A stretch of DNA of 64,000 nucleotides, from NCBI GenBank assembly GCA_003260075.1, contig QLIY01000091.1, positions 134,859-198,858 of the forward strand, in the 5' to 3' direction. The notes below the pieces were generated by a model that did no database searches, was not told the DNA's origin, and saw only the letters and a list, made by a program, of their open reading frames with translations. The stretch is from Phallusia mammillata. Lineage: Eukaryota > Chordata > Ascidiacea > Phlebobranchia > Ascidiidae. The translations under genes were made by a program, and so were the position numbers. This document shows positions 12,501 to 26,700 of the stretch, in pieces; position 1 is the first letter of the stretch; each line of letters opens with the position of its first letter.

Positions 12501-15500
12501 TTTTAAGTTTTGTGTTTTTTAAAAATGCCTGATAAAGGCGTCAACGAATCTTGTTTTTTTTTACAAAAAATCTGCTGGAATAGAAACAATTTTAATGTAG
12601 TGTGTCTGGCAGTAACATCGTATATCTACACGTACAAAAATTTGGCAAACTTACCTTGAGGTCATCAGTCTTTGTGTTATCACTGAATTCGCAAGTGTCG
12701 CAAACTGACAAAATAAGGATTTGAATATTTTTATTTGAAACCACAAAATTTACATGTTTTTATTGAAGTGATATTTAAATGTTTGATATATCTATTTAAG
12801 TCAGTGACTTACTGCATTCGTACTTGACTGGACAACACGGATTTCCAGTTTTAAACTCAGTAAGTGTTTCGTACCACTGGCATTCTTTGTCCTTTCCGCT
12901 GTCATCACATCCATGGAGATCTTCCCTCTGTTACGATATAATTAACGTGTTAGTTTATGCTCGGCACAAAATATTGTAGACTTCAAATTCAAACTATGAT
13001 TTCGTTACATGCATTTTTTTCGGCGTTATAAGTTGCAAAACACATGAAAACATTTAATTCATGTCGCGTAAATATGGCCAAAAACGTCTATAGATGTTTG
13101 CTGCAGAATATAACTTTTTGTTTGCTAACAAAGGGTATAGGACTCCCGTTAAAAATGTTCAATCAACGTAAAAACATCTTCTGTTCTGGTGCAGATAAGT
13201 TACATTAAAACGACCGAAATATTTGAAAAACATATGATTTGGGGGGGGGGTCCAAAAACTTCTATTGATGTTTGCTGCAGAATATAACTTTTTGTTTGCT
13301 AACAAAGGGTAGGACTCTCGTTAAAAATGTTCAATACACGTAAAAAAAACATATTCTGTTCTGGTGTAGATAAGTTACATTAAAACGACCGAAATATTTG
13401 AAAAACATATGATTTATTGCTGAATCTGTCACCTGGAGATTACACTGTGGTTCACTGGCATCAGGATGGGCAACACACTCGTAATTTATGCAGTAAGTCT
13501 TCGGTCCAATGGCTGGGACTGGATCGTAACTGCACAAAAAAGGGAAGGTACGTAAACTAAGTGTATAGATATAGACAAAAATGATGGAGGTTTCTCGCTT
13601 TAAATATTTTTGGTTACTTTGTTTTCTGAACATCAATTCATACACTTGAAAGGTAACTTTTCTATGTATTTAACGATTTGCTATATACACCATTTGACTT
13701 ATTAACAAGAATATTTTGGAAGAAAAATCGAATTAAACATAAGTTCAATAAAGTGGGCCCATAATAATTTGCCCGAAAAAAGATTTCATAAGATACATAC
13801 ACTTTACAAATGTATGATGTATGTTCGAATGATAATAATCAAATACGAAATACTCGAGCAGAAAAACTTACTTAAAAACTTGATTCCATTTTTCGCCGAT
13901 CACTCTTTCTGCGTCGCATGAATCCTCGCGAATGAGGCATTCTAAAATAAAGTAGTTTTCAGTAGTTCATCAGACTTGCAACTAAATTACATCTCGATTC
14001 GTGTTATCGTATATACCTTCAAACTAAATCAGAAATATTGACAAACTTTGGAAAATTTACTGTTCGAACTGTCGAGGGCGTTACAGGCCGGCTACGTTGT
14101 TTTATAAATTAGGCATGACGCTTTAGTAAAAACAAGTAAACCCTATTGCATTGCAATGTTCGGACTTCTCCTGCATAATAACGTAACATGACACAAGACC
14201 ATATAATTTTGTTGAGGCTGGTTTTATTTATTCATAAAAAATCGGATCTTCTACAATATGCACATTTAAAGGTTCGGACATTTTTTTCTGGTTTTTCTTT
14301 TATCTCTCGTAAACGGTGTTTAATACAGCCATATTAACGGTATCATGCTTTAGTCTAAAAATGCGATGCACTGACTTTGAAGTCAATAAAAGGTTCAAAA
14401 CAAAATAAACAATTTACCTTTACTACAATCCCGGCAGTTTTTGCATAGTGATGTGGTGGAGTTGAAGCAGTTCAGTTTGTAGAAATAAGGATCGTATTTA
14501 GGGATGGGTTTGTATTCCTCTTCACAGATGTAAAGTTGGATTGTTCCGTTATAACAAAGATCTCCATCAGTTGTTGCCGCACACCACTCAATCTCACACG
14601 TATCAGTGTTCAGAGGGAAGTACTTGGTCTCTCCAGGCTGAAACGATGTGAAGAATTGGTTACGTTACAAAAACATTAACTTTGAGCAAAATATAACTAG
14701 GTCATATATTGAAAAAGCAGCTTTGTTCCCATTTGTATGCGACATGACAGCTTATACCACAAAACTTGCATTTTTTGGCTTGTTTAAGAATTCATCAGCT
14801 ATCAAAATGATTTAGGACGGTTACCATACGATCTCAGATTGTTCTTTCTGGTGGTAATTTTGGCGAAAAAAACAGATGTACCCTTTTTCGGACATATTAA
14901 ATCCAAGATAAAATTCTCACGGGGGGGGGGGGAAGTACTTGGTCTCTCCAGGCTGAAACGGTGCGAAGAATTTGTTACGTTACAAAAGAAACATTACAAA
15001 GAAAAAATGTTTAAGCTAAATAAAACTAGATCATGTATTGCACAAGCAGTTTTTTGTCTAAAAATTGGTAAAATATCCTCACTTTACAATGCTTAAACTC
15101 AATTTTGTTCCCATTTGTTTGCGACATGACAGCTTATAATACAAAACTTGCATTTTTTTGGCTTGTTTAAGAATTCGTCAACTATCATAATGATTTAGGA
15201 CGGTTATAGAACGATTCAGGACATACGATCTCAGATTGTTCTTTCTGGTGGGAATTTTGGCGAAAATAACCAGATGTACCCTTTTTCGGACATATTAAAT
15301 CCAAGATAAAATTCTCACCTGAATTCGAAGTTGTGCACCAGATTTGGTTTTGCAAACGTCACATGTTTCTGAAAATATTCACACAACAGATAAAACAGTG
15401 AAGTTTTAATTAAACACCGTAACTATAACACGCACCACAAACTCTGCACTTGTTTTCAACTGAGTAACGTGTACACTCGGTGTCGCTGTTTCCAATTGCC

Positions 15501-18500
15501 ACGCACTTTTGTGTCATCTCGTCCAAAATGAAACCCTGCGATACAACAAACAAATCTGCTTGACCATGGTTCATTTTTGTGAATGCCATGTTAAAATAAA
15601 ATGAGTATTTTTTCATACTTAATAGTTCATGTTTTCATGACGAGATGCAAATGAAGATGTGAATATTTTTTCTTATAACATTCAGTATGCCACAAAATAA
15701 TGTACAATAATTTAAATATAACTAGAACGTAATATAATGTGTTGGTACACGAGATAAACAAACGTTTCTGTCAGTTTTAAAAAAGGGTAACAGGTAGTAA
15801 AGACCAATATGTCCTCAATGTATAAGATAGTGATGAAGAGTTTATAACGTCACCATTATGACGGATTTTGTTAAAAATTTTCCAGCTATTCTATTCAATA
15901 AAAACTTTTTAAACCAATTTTGCAATTCAAATATTTAACATAAAAAGGGTAGTCTACGTTACGGCCGCCAGCATATACATTTAAGTTTACATGTTCATCG
16001 CCCCAGGTTGTGTAGCCCTGGCCTAATCTCTTGTTTGATTTGTTAGTTTTAAACTAAAACCACCAAAATAGGCTTGGCCCTTGCTTGATATTTCCTAAAA
16101 TAGATTAAAAAAAACATAAGTCAAAGTCTGTGTGTGGTGTTCAATAACGGTTAGGTAATTGACGGTTATGGTAACACAGAGAAAAAGTTACAAGTATATA
16201 AACTTACGTCAGGGCACTTGGGAAAACATCCCTCGACACACCAGCCTGCGTCATCAGATGATTGACAGGGACAGCAAGTGTCAGTGATACAAGACTCACA
16301 AGCTCTGTAATGCCACCTACATTCCTCCTCATTCTTGTTGTAGATCTCACACATAAGAGCTAAACAAGTAGGCGATTGATAATTTCTAGCTATCTCTTCT
16401 AGATTTACTTGTAATAGTGCGGTTTTGTAGGTTAGAATTGTAAAAAACAGTTTTTGTAACTAATTTCTGAAGTCACTATAGTAGGATTAATGTGTTTTTA
16501 TTTAAATATATTTCTATAGCCCATTCTCTTCGACATAGTATCAATTGAATTTTCTGTGAGGTACTTGCATTCTATGGCAAAGATCATTTACAGCCTTATA
16601 AAAGAAATGCTGCAATTTTTCGAATCATGCATTTGAGGGTCGCATGTAGCAAAAAAATGACCAGATAAAAACGGTAAATTTTATAGTGCGAAAGGTTACG
16701 TCTTCGACATACTTGAAGGTTAACTCTATTGTTTATTTAAGGAAACTTACGGCATCGCTTCATGTTTCTCCATTCAACCACGACACCCTTCTGTGCACAC
16801 TGATGGGCGTAATGAGCGATGGCAGTGCACATACATTCGCAGTCACCACCTCCGTCACATCCACAAGTGTCAAGAACACAAGCATCGAAGTAACGTTGTG
16901 GGTTGACCTAAAAAACACCATGCAAAATAAGTGTGTTGTAAATCACATTATTGTCGGCCAACGTAAAGCACTGTGGTGCATTCGAGGTCAAAGTTTTCGT
17001 GCAACAGGGCATGCATCACAAAATATATCTCCAATAGGATTTAAACCCTCAACAAACCAATATTTTTCTTCGGACTGGTGTATTTTAAATATACGGAACA
17101 GGGTAAAATATATAGAAATCCAAACGCGTGAAATTGGAACAAGTTGAGGTCCCGTTACTTCCATATGTGATAGAGCGTAACTTATTGTATCAAATATATA
17201 ACGAAGCAAATTCCAAATCAAGGGAGATTTTTTTTATATTGTGGTCCTGACAGTTCTGTGCAACTTGTTTACTGGTGCGGTTTAGGTTAGATAAAGGTAA
17301 AAAGTACTAGCCTGCAACTACAAAATTGCTTAGTCACCTTTGTGTGGCAGTCGCCAAACAGATTCTTGTCCAGAATGACGCTGCACTTTTCTTCGGACCA
17401 TTCTCTTCGCTCTGGTCTCAAAGTGCAAGAGTCGTTTACTTGGCTGGCAAGTGTGGCATCCTTACAACTGGAAGATGCTTCAGGTACCTATACAGGGAAA
17501 CATTTACTTATCTTTTAAATGCTTATGTACTAAAGTATTACCACCAAATACACCGGGTCTAAAGTACACAGCCTTCAAGTTGAAGAGAGTCGTCAAGTCA
17601 TAGAAAGCCATTTGATCATTACAAATGTTGGTGAATACAAATGCTCAAACAAATCAGACAACTTATCGTTTTAAAATAAATAACAATTTAACAATTTGTT
17701 TATGTATATTTTATGTTTTACCTTCCAGCTGTTTCCAAACTCGACTGGATCAGCAATAATTCCTGTGCTTGTTTTATAATCGTTGCTATCGATCCCGTCA
17801 AAGTTACCACAGAGACCACATACGTTGGTCTGAAAACGAACGAACACAAAATGTTAGGTTAAAAGTTCAAAATCAGTTACAGTGGCTTTAATTATTGCAT
17901 CATCTGAAACCCATCGTCAAAAAAGGTTAATTAAAATTTGCTTTTATCAAAGTCAACTAATGCTTATGATGTAAAGGAGTGTGGATGTTTTGGATAAAAT
18001 CGAGATCAAGACAAACAAGAATAAACAATTAAATTATAAATTTTGACTTTTTAATGGACGATTTCAAGTTTGTCAGTTAATCCTTCAATTTAATTTTGTT
18101 TTGGTTGGCTATTTTTATTCTGTTGAAAATAGCTGCCTTACATTAACACTAAACTTTAACCAAATTGACACTATTATAAACAGTTTATATGCCTCAAATT
18201 TACTAAATACTGACCGCAAACTCGGGTGTAAGTCGCACGTAGATTCTTGTTCCGTTGTCCCACAACACAGTGATGCCGACACACGTTGAAATCTCAGTAA
18301 AGAGACCCTTCTGTTTAATGAGGAAGATCTCAGATGCATCATGGTCAGTGTAACCAGTGATTGCTCGTCGGAATCTAGTGCTTGCGATGGTGGTGATGGT
18401 TGGAACTTGTCCTTGCTTCAAAGTGATTTGCTTGTTCTGTTAACACAAGAAAATCATGGTTACAATCTGACAGATATAAATATTTATTAGTTTAAGATTT

Positions 18501-20678
18501 TAAAGCACAGAAACTTTAATACCAAACGAACTAGCTGTTTTTTATCACAAAAAAAAACACGGTTTAACCCTTAAAATACTGGTAATTAACTAATTTGCAC
18601 TGTGGTACTCTTTACGTTAAAATTTGTTTGTTTGACTTCAGGCTAATAACTAAACCACTTTTTTAAACTAATTCTTAGTCACTAACACAAACATTTGGAA
18701 ACCAGTCTACTTAAACTAATCCACAAACCTTAATAGTGATAACCGCACTCTTTGAACAAGTCATTCCTGTGGTTCCACATCTTTGGTTTTTCGTGATGAT
18801 GCTGAAGAGTCCACCACCTGGGTTGTTTGGACAGAAATCCTACAAAATCACAAATGTGTTTTTGCTGATTCAAGAGCTGTTTGTTTTTATTCCATTTTTC
18901 CGATTAGGAAAATTGCATGATTTTGGTCATAGGAATCAAAGAAAAATTAAAAAATATACTTTTACTAAACCGATTACATCGCAAAAAAATAACTAAACCA
19001 TCTTTGAAGTCATTCAAACGTGAATGTTCTGTATGTTTTGAATCACCTTTTGTGCAGATTTAGGTGAATGTTGTTGGATAAGGTAAACTTAAAATTAACA
19101 ACTTCAAACTGACCGTGGCAAGAACGTATTCGCACTCTCCATGGAAATCGTATGTCAGGCCGTCAAAGGTCTGGTAATGAGCGCCACCTGCCGACGAACA
19201 CGTCTTGGGACAAACATTGTCAGTGCAGACGAACAGACCTCCTTCGCAAGTGCTGCATTCAAAACAATTAAGTTTTAATAAAGTTGAATTCACTTAAAAA
19301 GCAGTTACAGCTGTTACAGCAACCCGACACATAGAGGTTCAAAATTGTTTAGATATGAAACCACCATTTGCTGTGTCACGTGTGTGATTGGCATGTTTGG
19401 TGGACAACTATCTTATTTTCAAACATTTATCACTTTTGTGTTTAACTTATATACTGTTGTCGAGATGTTAAAATTAAAGATTTTTTTTTGTATTATTATT
19501 TAGGCCAAAAATCTCGTCATAAATATTAAAAGTAGATCTATGTAACACGTTTGTTAAACTGGAGCACTAACCAAGTATTGCAGTCATCCTGATATGTTTC
19601 TCCGCTCTGGAAATACTTGTTGTTGGTGCCGACACATCCACATTCTTCCAGGGGGACACATTTCATTTCAGGGGTCGCATACAATCCGGGAGGACAGGAG
19701 CAACCTTGAGACAACAACAAATACAGTTAACACTGCTAAAAGTCAAAAGTGGTCAGACCTAGGCTATAAATGACCGACATAACATAGAAATAGTTTTAAT
19801 ATTTTATTACCATCTGTCAGAAGGGGGGGGGGGGTAAATGACCAACATAACATAGAAATAGTTTTAATATTTTATTACCATCTGTCAGAAGGGCGCAACA
19901 ACGCCTAAATGTGTTTTAAGATCCGTAAGATTACTACTCCTACAGCTGATAAATACAAATAACGTATACTGGATTTGTCACCAGGTATCTCGATTTGTAA
20001 AAGTTATCTAGAGAACAATATAAAATCGAGTTTCACACTGTTGACATTACTCCAATTAGCACATTTTGTGCCAAACTCCGAAGCGATGAGAACCAATTGC
20101 AATTGGTAATACTAGTAAATAAGGTATTACGCTCTACTTTTTTTGTTACAAACATTATTATAGCGTGCTTGTGGTAGCCATGATTGTCAGCTTCGGAGTA
20201 CCAACATAAGTATTTTCAGGTACTGTATATTGAAGGGGACCTGTATAGGACGCCGAAACGTCGATGCAAAAATACAAATTCAAGAAGAGCCCTATAAAGT
20301 TGACTTTATTTTATGTTTACAGTATTTAGTTAGAAAGACATTGCATTTTTTTTCAACGCAGTACCAGCTACAGCACAAGAACTATATCGTTTAATTCCGT
20401 CTTCACAGTTTCCACTATCACTCGCCCAGTTTGCAAAAGTCCTACTCACCATCCACACATTCTTCCATTCTGGCGACCATAAATGGTTGTTCGCAAGTCA
20501 TCATTCCAGCTGCAGCAGTAAAACCAGGCTCCACGTAAGCACAATCGAAGAATTCCAGATCTCCTGGACAGAGGGTACCTGGATCTGCACGGAAATGACG
20601 TGTTAGGGTTAGGTGTTACGTAACAAATGGGACAAGTCACGTGTGAGGTACTTACCGACGATTTCGCAAGACATATCA

Positions 20679-20773
<95 letters not shown>

Positions 20774-23700
20774 AAAATAAAACCCTTGGTCAAATCAGTT
20801 TAAGTTTAAGATCCGTTGGTTTTACTGCTTCGAAGGTAAATGGTGAATGTCAGTTCAAGTAACGCTATCTAAGGTGTTTAATCCTATACCAAAACTGATG
20901 ATTTGTTTGGAAAACGCTTTAAAGGTACAGTATAGGCATTGTCCATTAATAAGTCACACCAAAAAACAGTGGTTCACATCTATTAACACGTCTGTTAAAC
21001 AGATATTAGGGGGGGGGGAAAAAAATAAAACCCTTGGCCAAATCAGTTTAAGTTTAAGATCCGTTGGCTTTACTGCTTCCAAGTTAAATGGTGAATGTCG
21101 GTTTAAGTAACGCTATCTATGGTGTTTAATTCATTACTAAAACTGATGATTTGTTTGGAAAACTCTTTAAAGGTACAGTATCGGCATTGTCCATTAATAA
21201 GTCACACGAAAAAACAGTGGTTCACATCTATTAACACGTCTGTTAAACAGATATTACCACATATTCGATGCTCGAGCTATGACGATATCTCAAACAATGG
21301 GTCACTGTTATGTTTAAACCTTAACACTGTTGCGATATTTATTTTACTTAAATAAAGAGCATTAAAATGCCGGCAATTTTGCTCACCAAACTTTGGTGTC
21401 GTTGATGAATTTGTTGACAGATCCAGATTTAAACCATTCACCATCGTAGAAACAACCGCACATTTCCTGGGAGACACAAGTACCTGCAAAAATATCGGTG
21501 TCAGTTGTTTTGCCTCCACTAGAAAAATAGTAAAATTTGCGTTTATATTCAGACTGGAGGAAAGCTGTTCGGTGGCTCATGAGGAGACATTTTTTACACA
21601 ACTTCGTGTGTAAATTGTCGACTTACGATAGAAAGGGGGAAACGAAAGTGTTTTGCCTAACCATATGTACGACGTTTGTTTTTTGAAATTCTTTGCATTT
21701 AAGATGCAAAGAAAGAATATGCACTACTGCATGTCAAGTTTCCTTGTAAATACTGGTTTGCAAACCGAAAAACATGTAGTTATATTTGTTGTTTTTAACT
21801 ATTTTAACTTGTTTTTAGGGACCAACGATTACGTTTCGACGTTTTTGTACTGTAATTCTGAAAAACTCGTGACATTAAAATTGGAACACTTACCGTCCTC
21901 ATCTTCATAAGTTCCCTCGGGGCAAAAGCATCCAGGGTAACACATGGTGGCGCAAAAGGGGGGGGGGGTTGTAATTCTGAAAAATTCCTGACATTAAAAT
22001 TGGAACACTTACCGTCCTCATCTTCATACGTTCCCTCGGGGCAAAAGCATCCAGGGTAACACATGGTGGCGCAAAAGAGTCCGACAGACTGACATGATGA
22101 CGTACAACTGCTTGAACAGTTTGAGTAGACCTTGTTGGCGGGGCATGTAACAGCTATAAAAGTGTTGTCAAATGAATATTTTTGTCGAAGAAGAATATTA
22201 TAGACTTAGTTGTTGGCATATTGTATTTGGAAGACATTGATGGAAACATATCATAAATGCATTTTTCTAGCAAACATACATATATATAAACGCTAAAATG
22301 TTTTTTTTTGCTACGTATCTGATTACAGAACTTCAAAACTAACTAAAATTTCGTCAACTAAAATACCAATAATTCAAATACGTGTACTTACGGCAGGTTT
22401 CTGTAATATGTTGGTTCAGAAGTGGGTCTTTCACTTCATGCAGAGCGCATACCGCAACGACAGACTTGAGGTATTGACACGTCATGTCGATGGAAAGCTC
22501 AAAGTTTGCATTACAAGCGTCCTCCATACACATCTGACGAACATGGTCGAGTTCAACGTGAACACCACAACCAGTAAGCGAGTTCTCCAAAATGTGTGGG
22601 GGGGGGGCTAAATGCAAAAATATTAAATATTTTGCTACGTATCTGATTACACAACTTCAAAACTAACTAAAATTTCGTCAACTAAAATATCAATAAATCA
22701 AATACGTGTACTTACGGCAGGTTTCTGTAATATGTTGGTTCAAAAGTGGGTCTTTCACTTCATGCAGACCGCACACTGCAACCACAGACTTGAGGTATTG
22801 ACACGTCATGTCGATGGAAAGATCAGAGTTGGCATTACAAGCGTCCTCCATACACATCTGACGAACATGATCAAGTTCAACGTGAACACCACAACCAGTA
22901 AGCGAGTTCTCCAAAATGTGTCCGCAGATGTGGTTGATGTCATCACCTGCAAACACACAAGAAAAAAGTTGTTTAATTGAAGGCCCAACTTGGAAGAGAA
23001 TGCTAAAAATATTGTACTTTTTCAAGCATGCCTACTTAATTTACGTCGTTCGTCGAACCCAAACAGTATGTTTAAATAAGTTTCCGGATTTAACAGGTGT
23101 ACGAGAGTAAAATAATTAGAGCGCGTTTAATTAAACGCATTAAAACCACCGTTTCAATTAGAATTCAACAAACAAACATCAAAAAACACCAAAACTTAAC
23201 AATGTAAAAATTATAAATTTCAGTGTTATATTCCGACCTTTATTCATAAATAGATAGCACACTGTTTTGCAAACTATTCTTTCAAGTATTTACCCCAACA
23301 TATGGATGGATGATAATGGACGTGATTCTCACGGGGGGGGGGTGTATACAAAAAATAAATTGTTTAATTAAAGGCCTTAATCAGGTGTACGAGGATAAAA
23401 TAATTAGAGCTCGTTTAAACGCAATAAAAACACGCGGAATACCGTTTCAATTTAAATTCAACAAACGCTAAAACTCAACAGTTTAATAGTTATAAATTTC
23501 TGTGTTACTGTTACCGTAATTTTTGCGTTATGTTTCACCTTGTTTCTCGTTAGCCAGGGGGGGGGGCAATATTCTGAACTTTATTCATAAATAGATAGTA
23601 CATTGTTTTGTTCTAGTATTTACCCCAACATATGGATGGATGATAATGGACGTGATTCTCACGGGGGGGGGGATTTGTATGTTGGCTAAAACGTGTTCGA

Positions 23701-26700
23701 TGATTCTTGTCTAAGCTGAGACTTTATCTGACCATTAAACGATATGCAGATATTTCAAAAGCGAAAGGAAGATTATTATTTGCGAAACATGAAAGTTGAC
23801 CTAAATATTTGCTTTCATTTTAAAATTTTGTGATTAAGTAGTAGCTTGGCAATGTTTGTTTTTTTGTACCATAAACTAGAAGTAGTGGTTTTAAATCAAG
23901 GTTTTTAACAGCGTTTTATCGAAAAAAATGCTGAATGTCTAATGCTGTAGGGAACAGGTTTTTACAACACAAATATTAGGGCAAAAAAGGATATGTTTAA
24001 AAATCGTTTGAAACAAGAAAACTTTACTCACAGCTTGTTCGCCAGACGGTAGATTTTTGTCATCCTTGATAATTCCATTGAAGTTTCCACCGATACCTCT
24101 CATCTGATTAAAGTATTCTTGGGGAACCATGACAACCACAGGGGGGGGGGAAAGATAATCCTTCCTCCAGGAGCGAACGAGTTCTACAGGAGCCTGCAGT
24201 CAACAAAATATTTCTTAACAAAGACCAAATTTGTTTCAAAGTTCCAAAAATTTGAATGTTTAAAGCTGTAGGGCACAGTTTTTCAAAAAAACAAATATTG
24301 AGGCTCAAAAAGGATATTTTTAAAAATCGTTTGAAACAAGAAAACTTTACTCACAGCTTGTTCACCAGATGGTAGATTTTCATCATCCTTGATAATTCCA
24401 TTGAAGTTTCCACCAATACCTCTCATCTGATTAAAGTATTCTTGGGGAACCATGACAACCACAAATCCGATTCCGTCAAACTGGATGCGAACGCGGAACT
24501 GGATGAGCAGCATGTCGAAGCCGCGTTCACCAAAACGCTCAATGTCCACAACTCCCCCTGTGAAGTAATCCAACATATAATTTCAGGAATTTTATAAAAT
24601 GATGTTTTCAAATCAAGCACACAAAACAGTTTTCTATTACATCAGTAAAATGGCATTTTTAAGTTGGAATATTTTAAGTTTAGAACTTTGCTGGAACATG
24701 TTGCTTATCTCTCCATCATGTCAAACCAATAAAACTGAAATATAAAATTTTTAGTATCACTTCGCTTTTAGTCACAAAATTATCACGAAATGTCATTTAT
24801 TTCTGCATGGCAACGAAGGTAATTCGCTGTGTCCATATTTCGGGGGGGGGGAATGAAAAACAGTTTCTTTACAGAGCTTCTAATTATTGTGCTGTTGATT
24901 TTTTACAGCATTAAAAAATATGTCATACCATGTTGGGAGTTTTAGCCCCCTGTCCCTAGTTTTTTTTGTAAGTTATATGTTTTCAAATCAAGCACACAAA
25001 ACAGTTTTCTATTACATCAGTACAACGGTATTTTTAAGTTGCAATATTTTAAGTTTAGAACTTTGCTGGGACATGTTGATTATCTCTCCATCATGTCAAA
25101 CCAATAAAACTGAAATCAGAAAATTATCACGAAATGTCATTTATTTCTGCATGGTAACGAAGGTAATTCGCTGTGTCCATATTTCAAACGGGACCCTATG
25201 GTCAATAGTCTACGTGTAGTTGACTACACAAATGGTATTTGGATATTTAGGGATAAAAATCACTTACGCTTGAAATGTGGGACAGATTCCTTTTCCATTC
25301 CCGCTGTACCGAGCACCCCATGCACGTGTGAAAACAGCTCACCAGTACGTGACAGGAGATAGTGCATCACGTGAGTTCCCATCCTTACGAATACATGAAC
25401 ATCCTTCTCAGCCCTGTAAGTCTCACCCTGTGTAAAAAGACCAGGTTAACTATATATTTCAAACTTCTAAAGATTTTGATGGTCTATTACAAAAACATAT
25501 TGCCTAAAAACTTTGAAAAACAGCTGACTTTAATAGGTAGACAAATCGCTTTTAACGTTGTTAACCACTTTTAAGCGGATTATTTTACGTCAGTCCACAT
25601 CTATGTCGTAAAATGCTCACAATCACTAATTGTTAATTAAAAACAAAAACTTCGCACCTGGAAAGTTTGAACGTAAACTTGGAAGTTAACGTCGGTGTCT
25701 TCAGCAAGCAAGACTTGACACTCTTCTGGTGCTGTGAAGTAAGCTCCATCGAAGGTCTTGTAATGGTAATGACCATACGACCAAGCTGTTGCATTACATG
25801 TTCCCATCGTACAACTCCACATTCCACCATCGCACAAACTAAATCAACAAAATAATAGGCAAATTTCGTCCTAATGTTGGTGACTGATACATCGGTGAGA
25901 ACGAGGTATTATGACGCCACCTTAGCATGTCCAATAAGTTAGTTGCCATATTTGAACTAGCTAAGTATACAAATTATAATTATACATTTATTGCATATAT
26001 GAAAAGATGATGATTTGTAAAGTAACTTTACCAATTCAGAAATGAACATCAAGAAAATAAACCAGTGGTGGTACAAAAACATCCAAAAATGACAAGCACC
26101 TGCAGTAAGAATTTTGAAAAAACACAATTTTGCTGTCTCACCATGATGTGCAATCCTCGTTCCGAACCTCTCCGCTTGGGGGGGGGGATTATACATTTAT
26201 TGCATATATGAAAAGATGATCATTTGTAAAGTAACTTTATCAATTCAGAAATGAACATCAAGAAAATAAACTAGTGTTGGCACAAAAACATCCAAAAATG
26301 ACAAGCACCTGCAGAAAGAATTTTGAAAAAACACAATATTGCTGTCTCACCATGATGTGCAATCCTCGTTCCGAACCTCTCCGCTTCTGTACGTTACGCC
26401 CATGTGTGTGCATGGGCATTGCTCGTATGATGTACATGATTGTGAGCTCACATCCCAGATTTTATCTATACCCAAGTTAAAAATCATATTGTAAATTTAT
26501 CAGTAAGTATTTTAAGTTTGTAAATAAAAGCGTAGTTGATATATCATATGAGATGTTTAAACCAGAGACCCACAAACGTTTTCGCGTTACGAGCCGGTTT
26601 AAGCCATGCATTATTGTATCCAGAAGTGGTGCCGACAGATCAAGTTATACGCATAACAATTTTAATAAGCTTTCAGACAATTAGTCGGATTATGCTGTGA

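Noticed and set aside
20446..20793. Frame encoding a long polyproline run on the minus strand
   Set aside because: The prolines come from the 93-G run, which is a probable assembly fill. The true exon 20450..20584 is in another frame.
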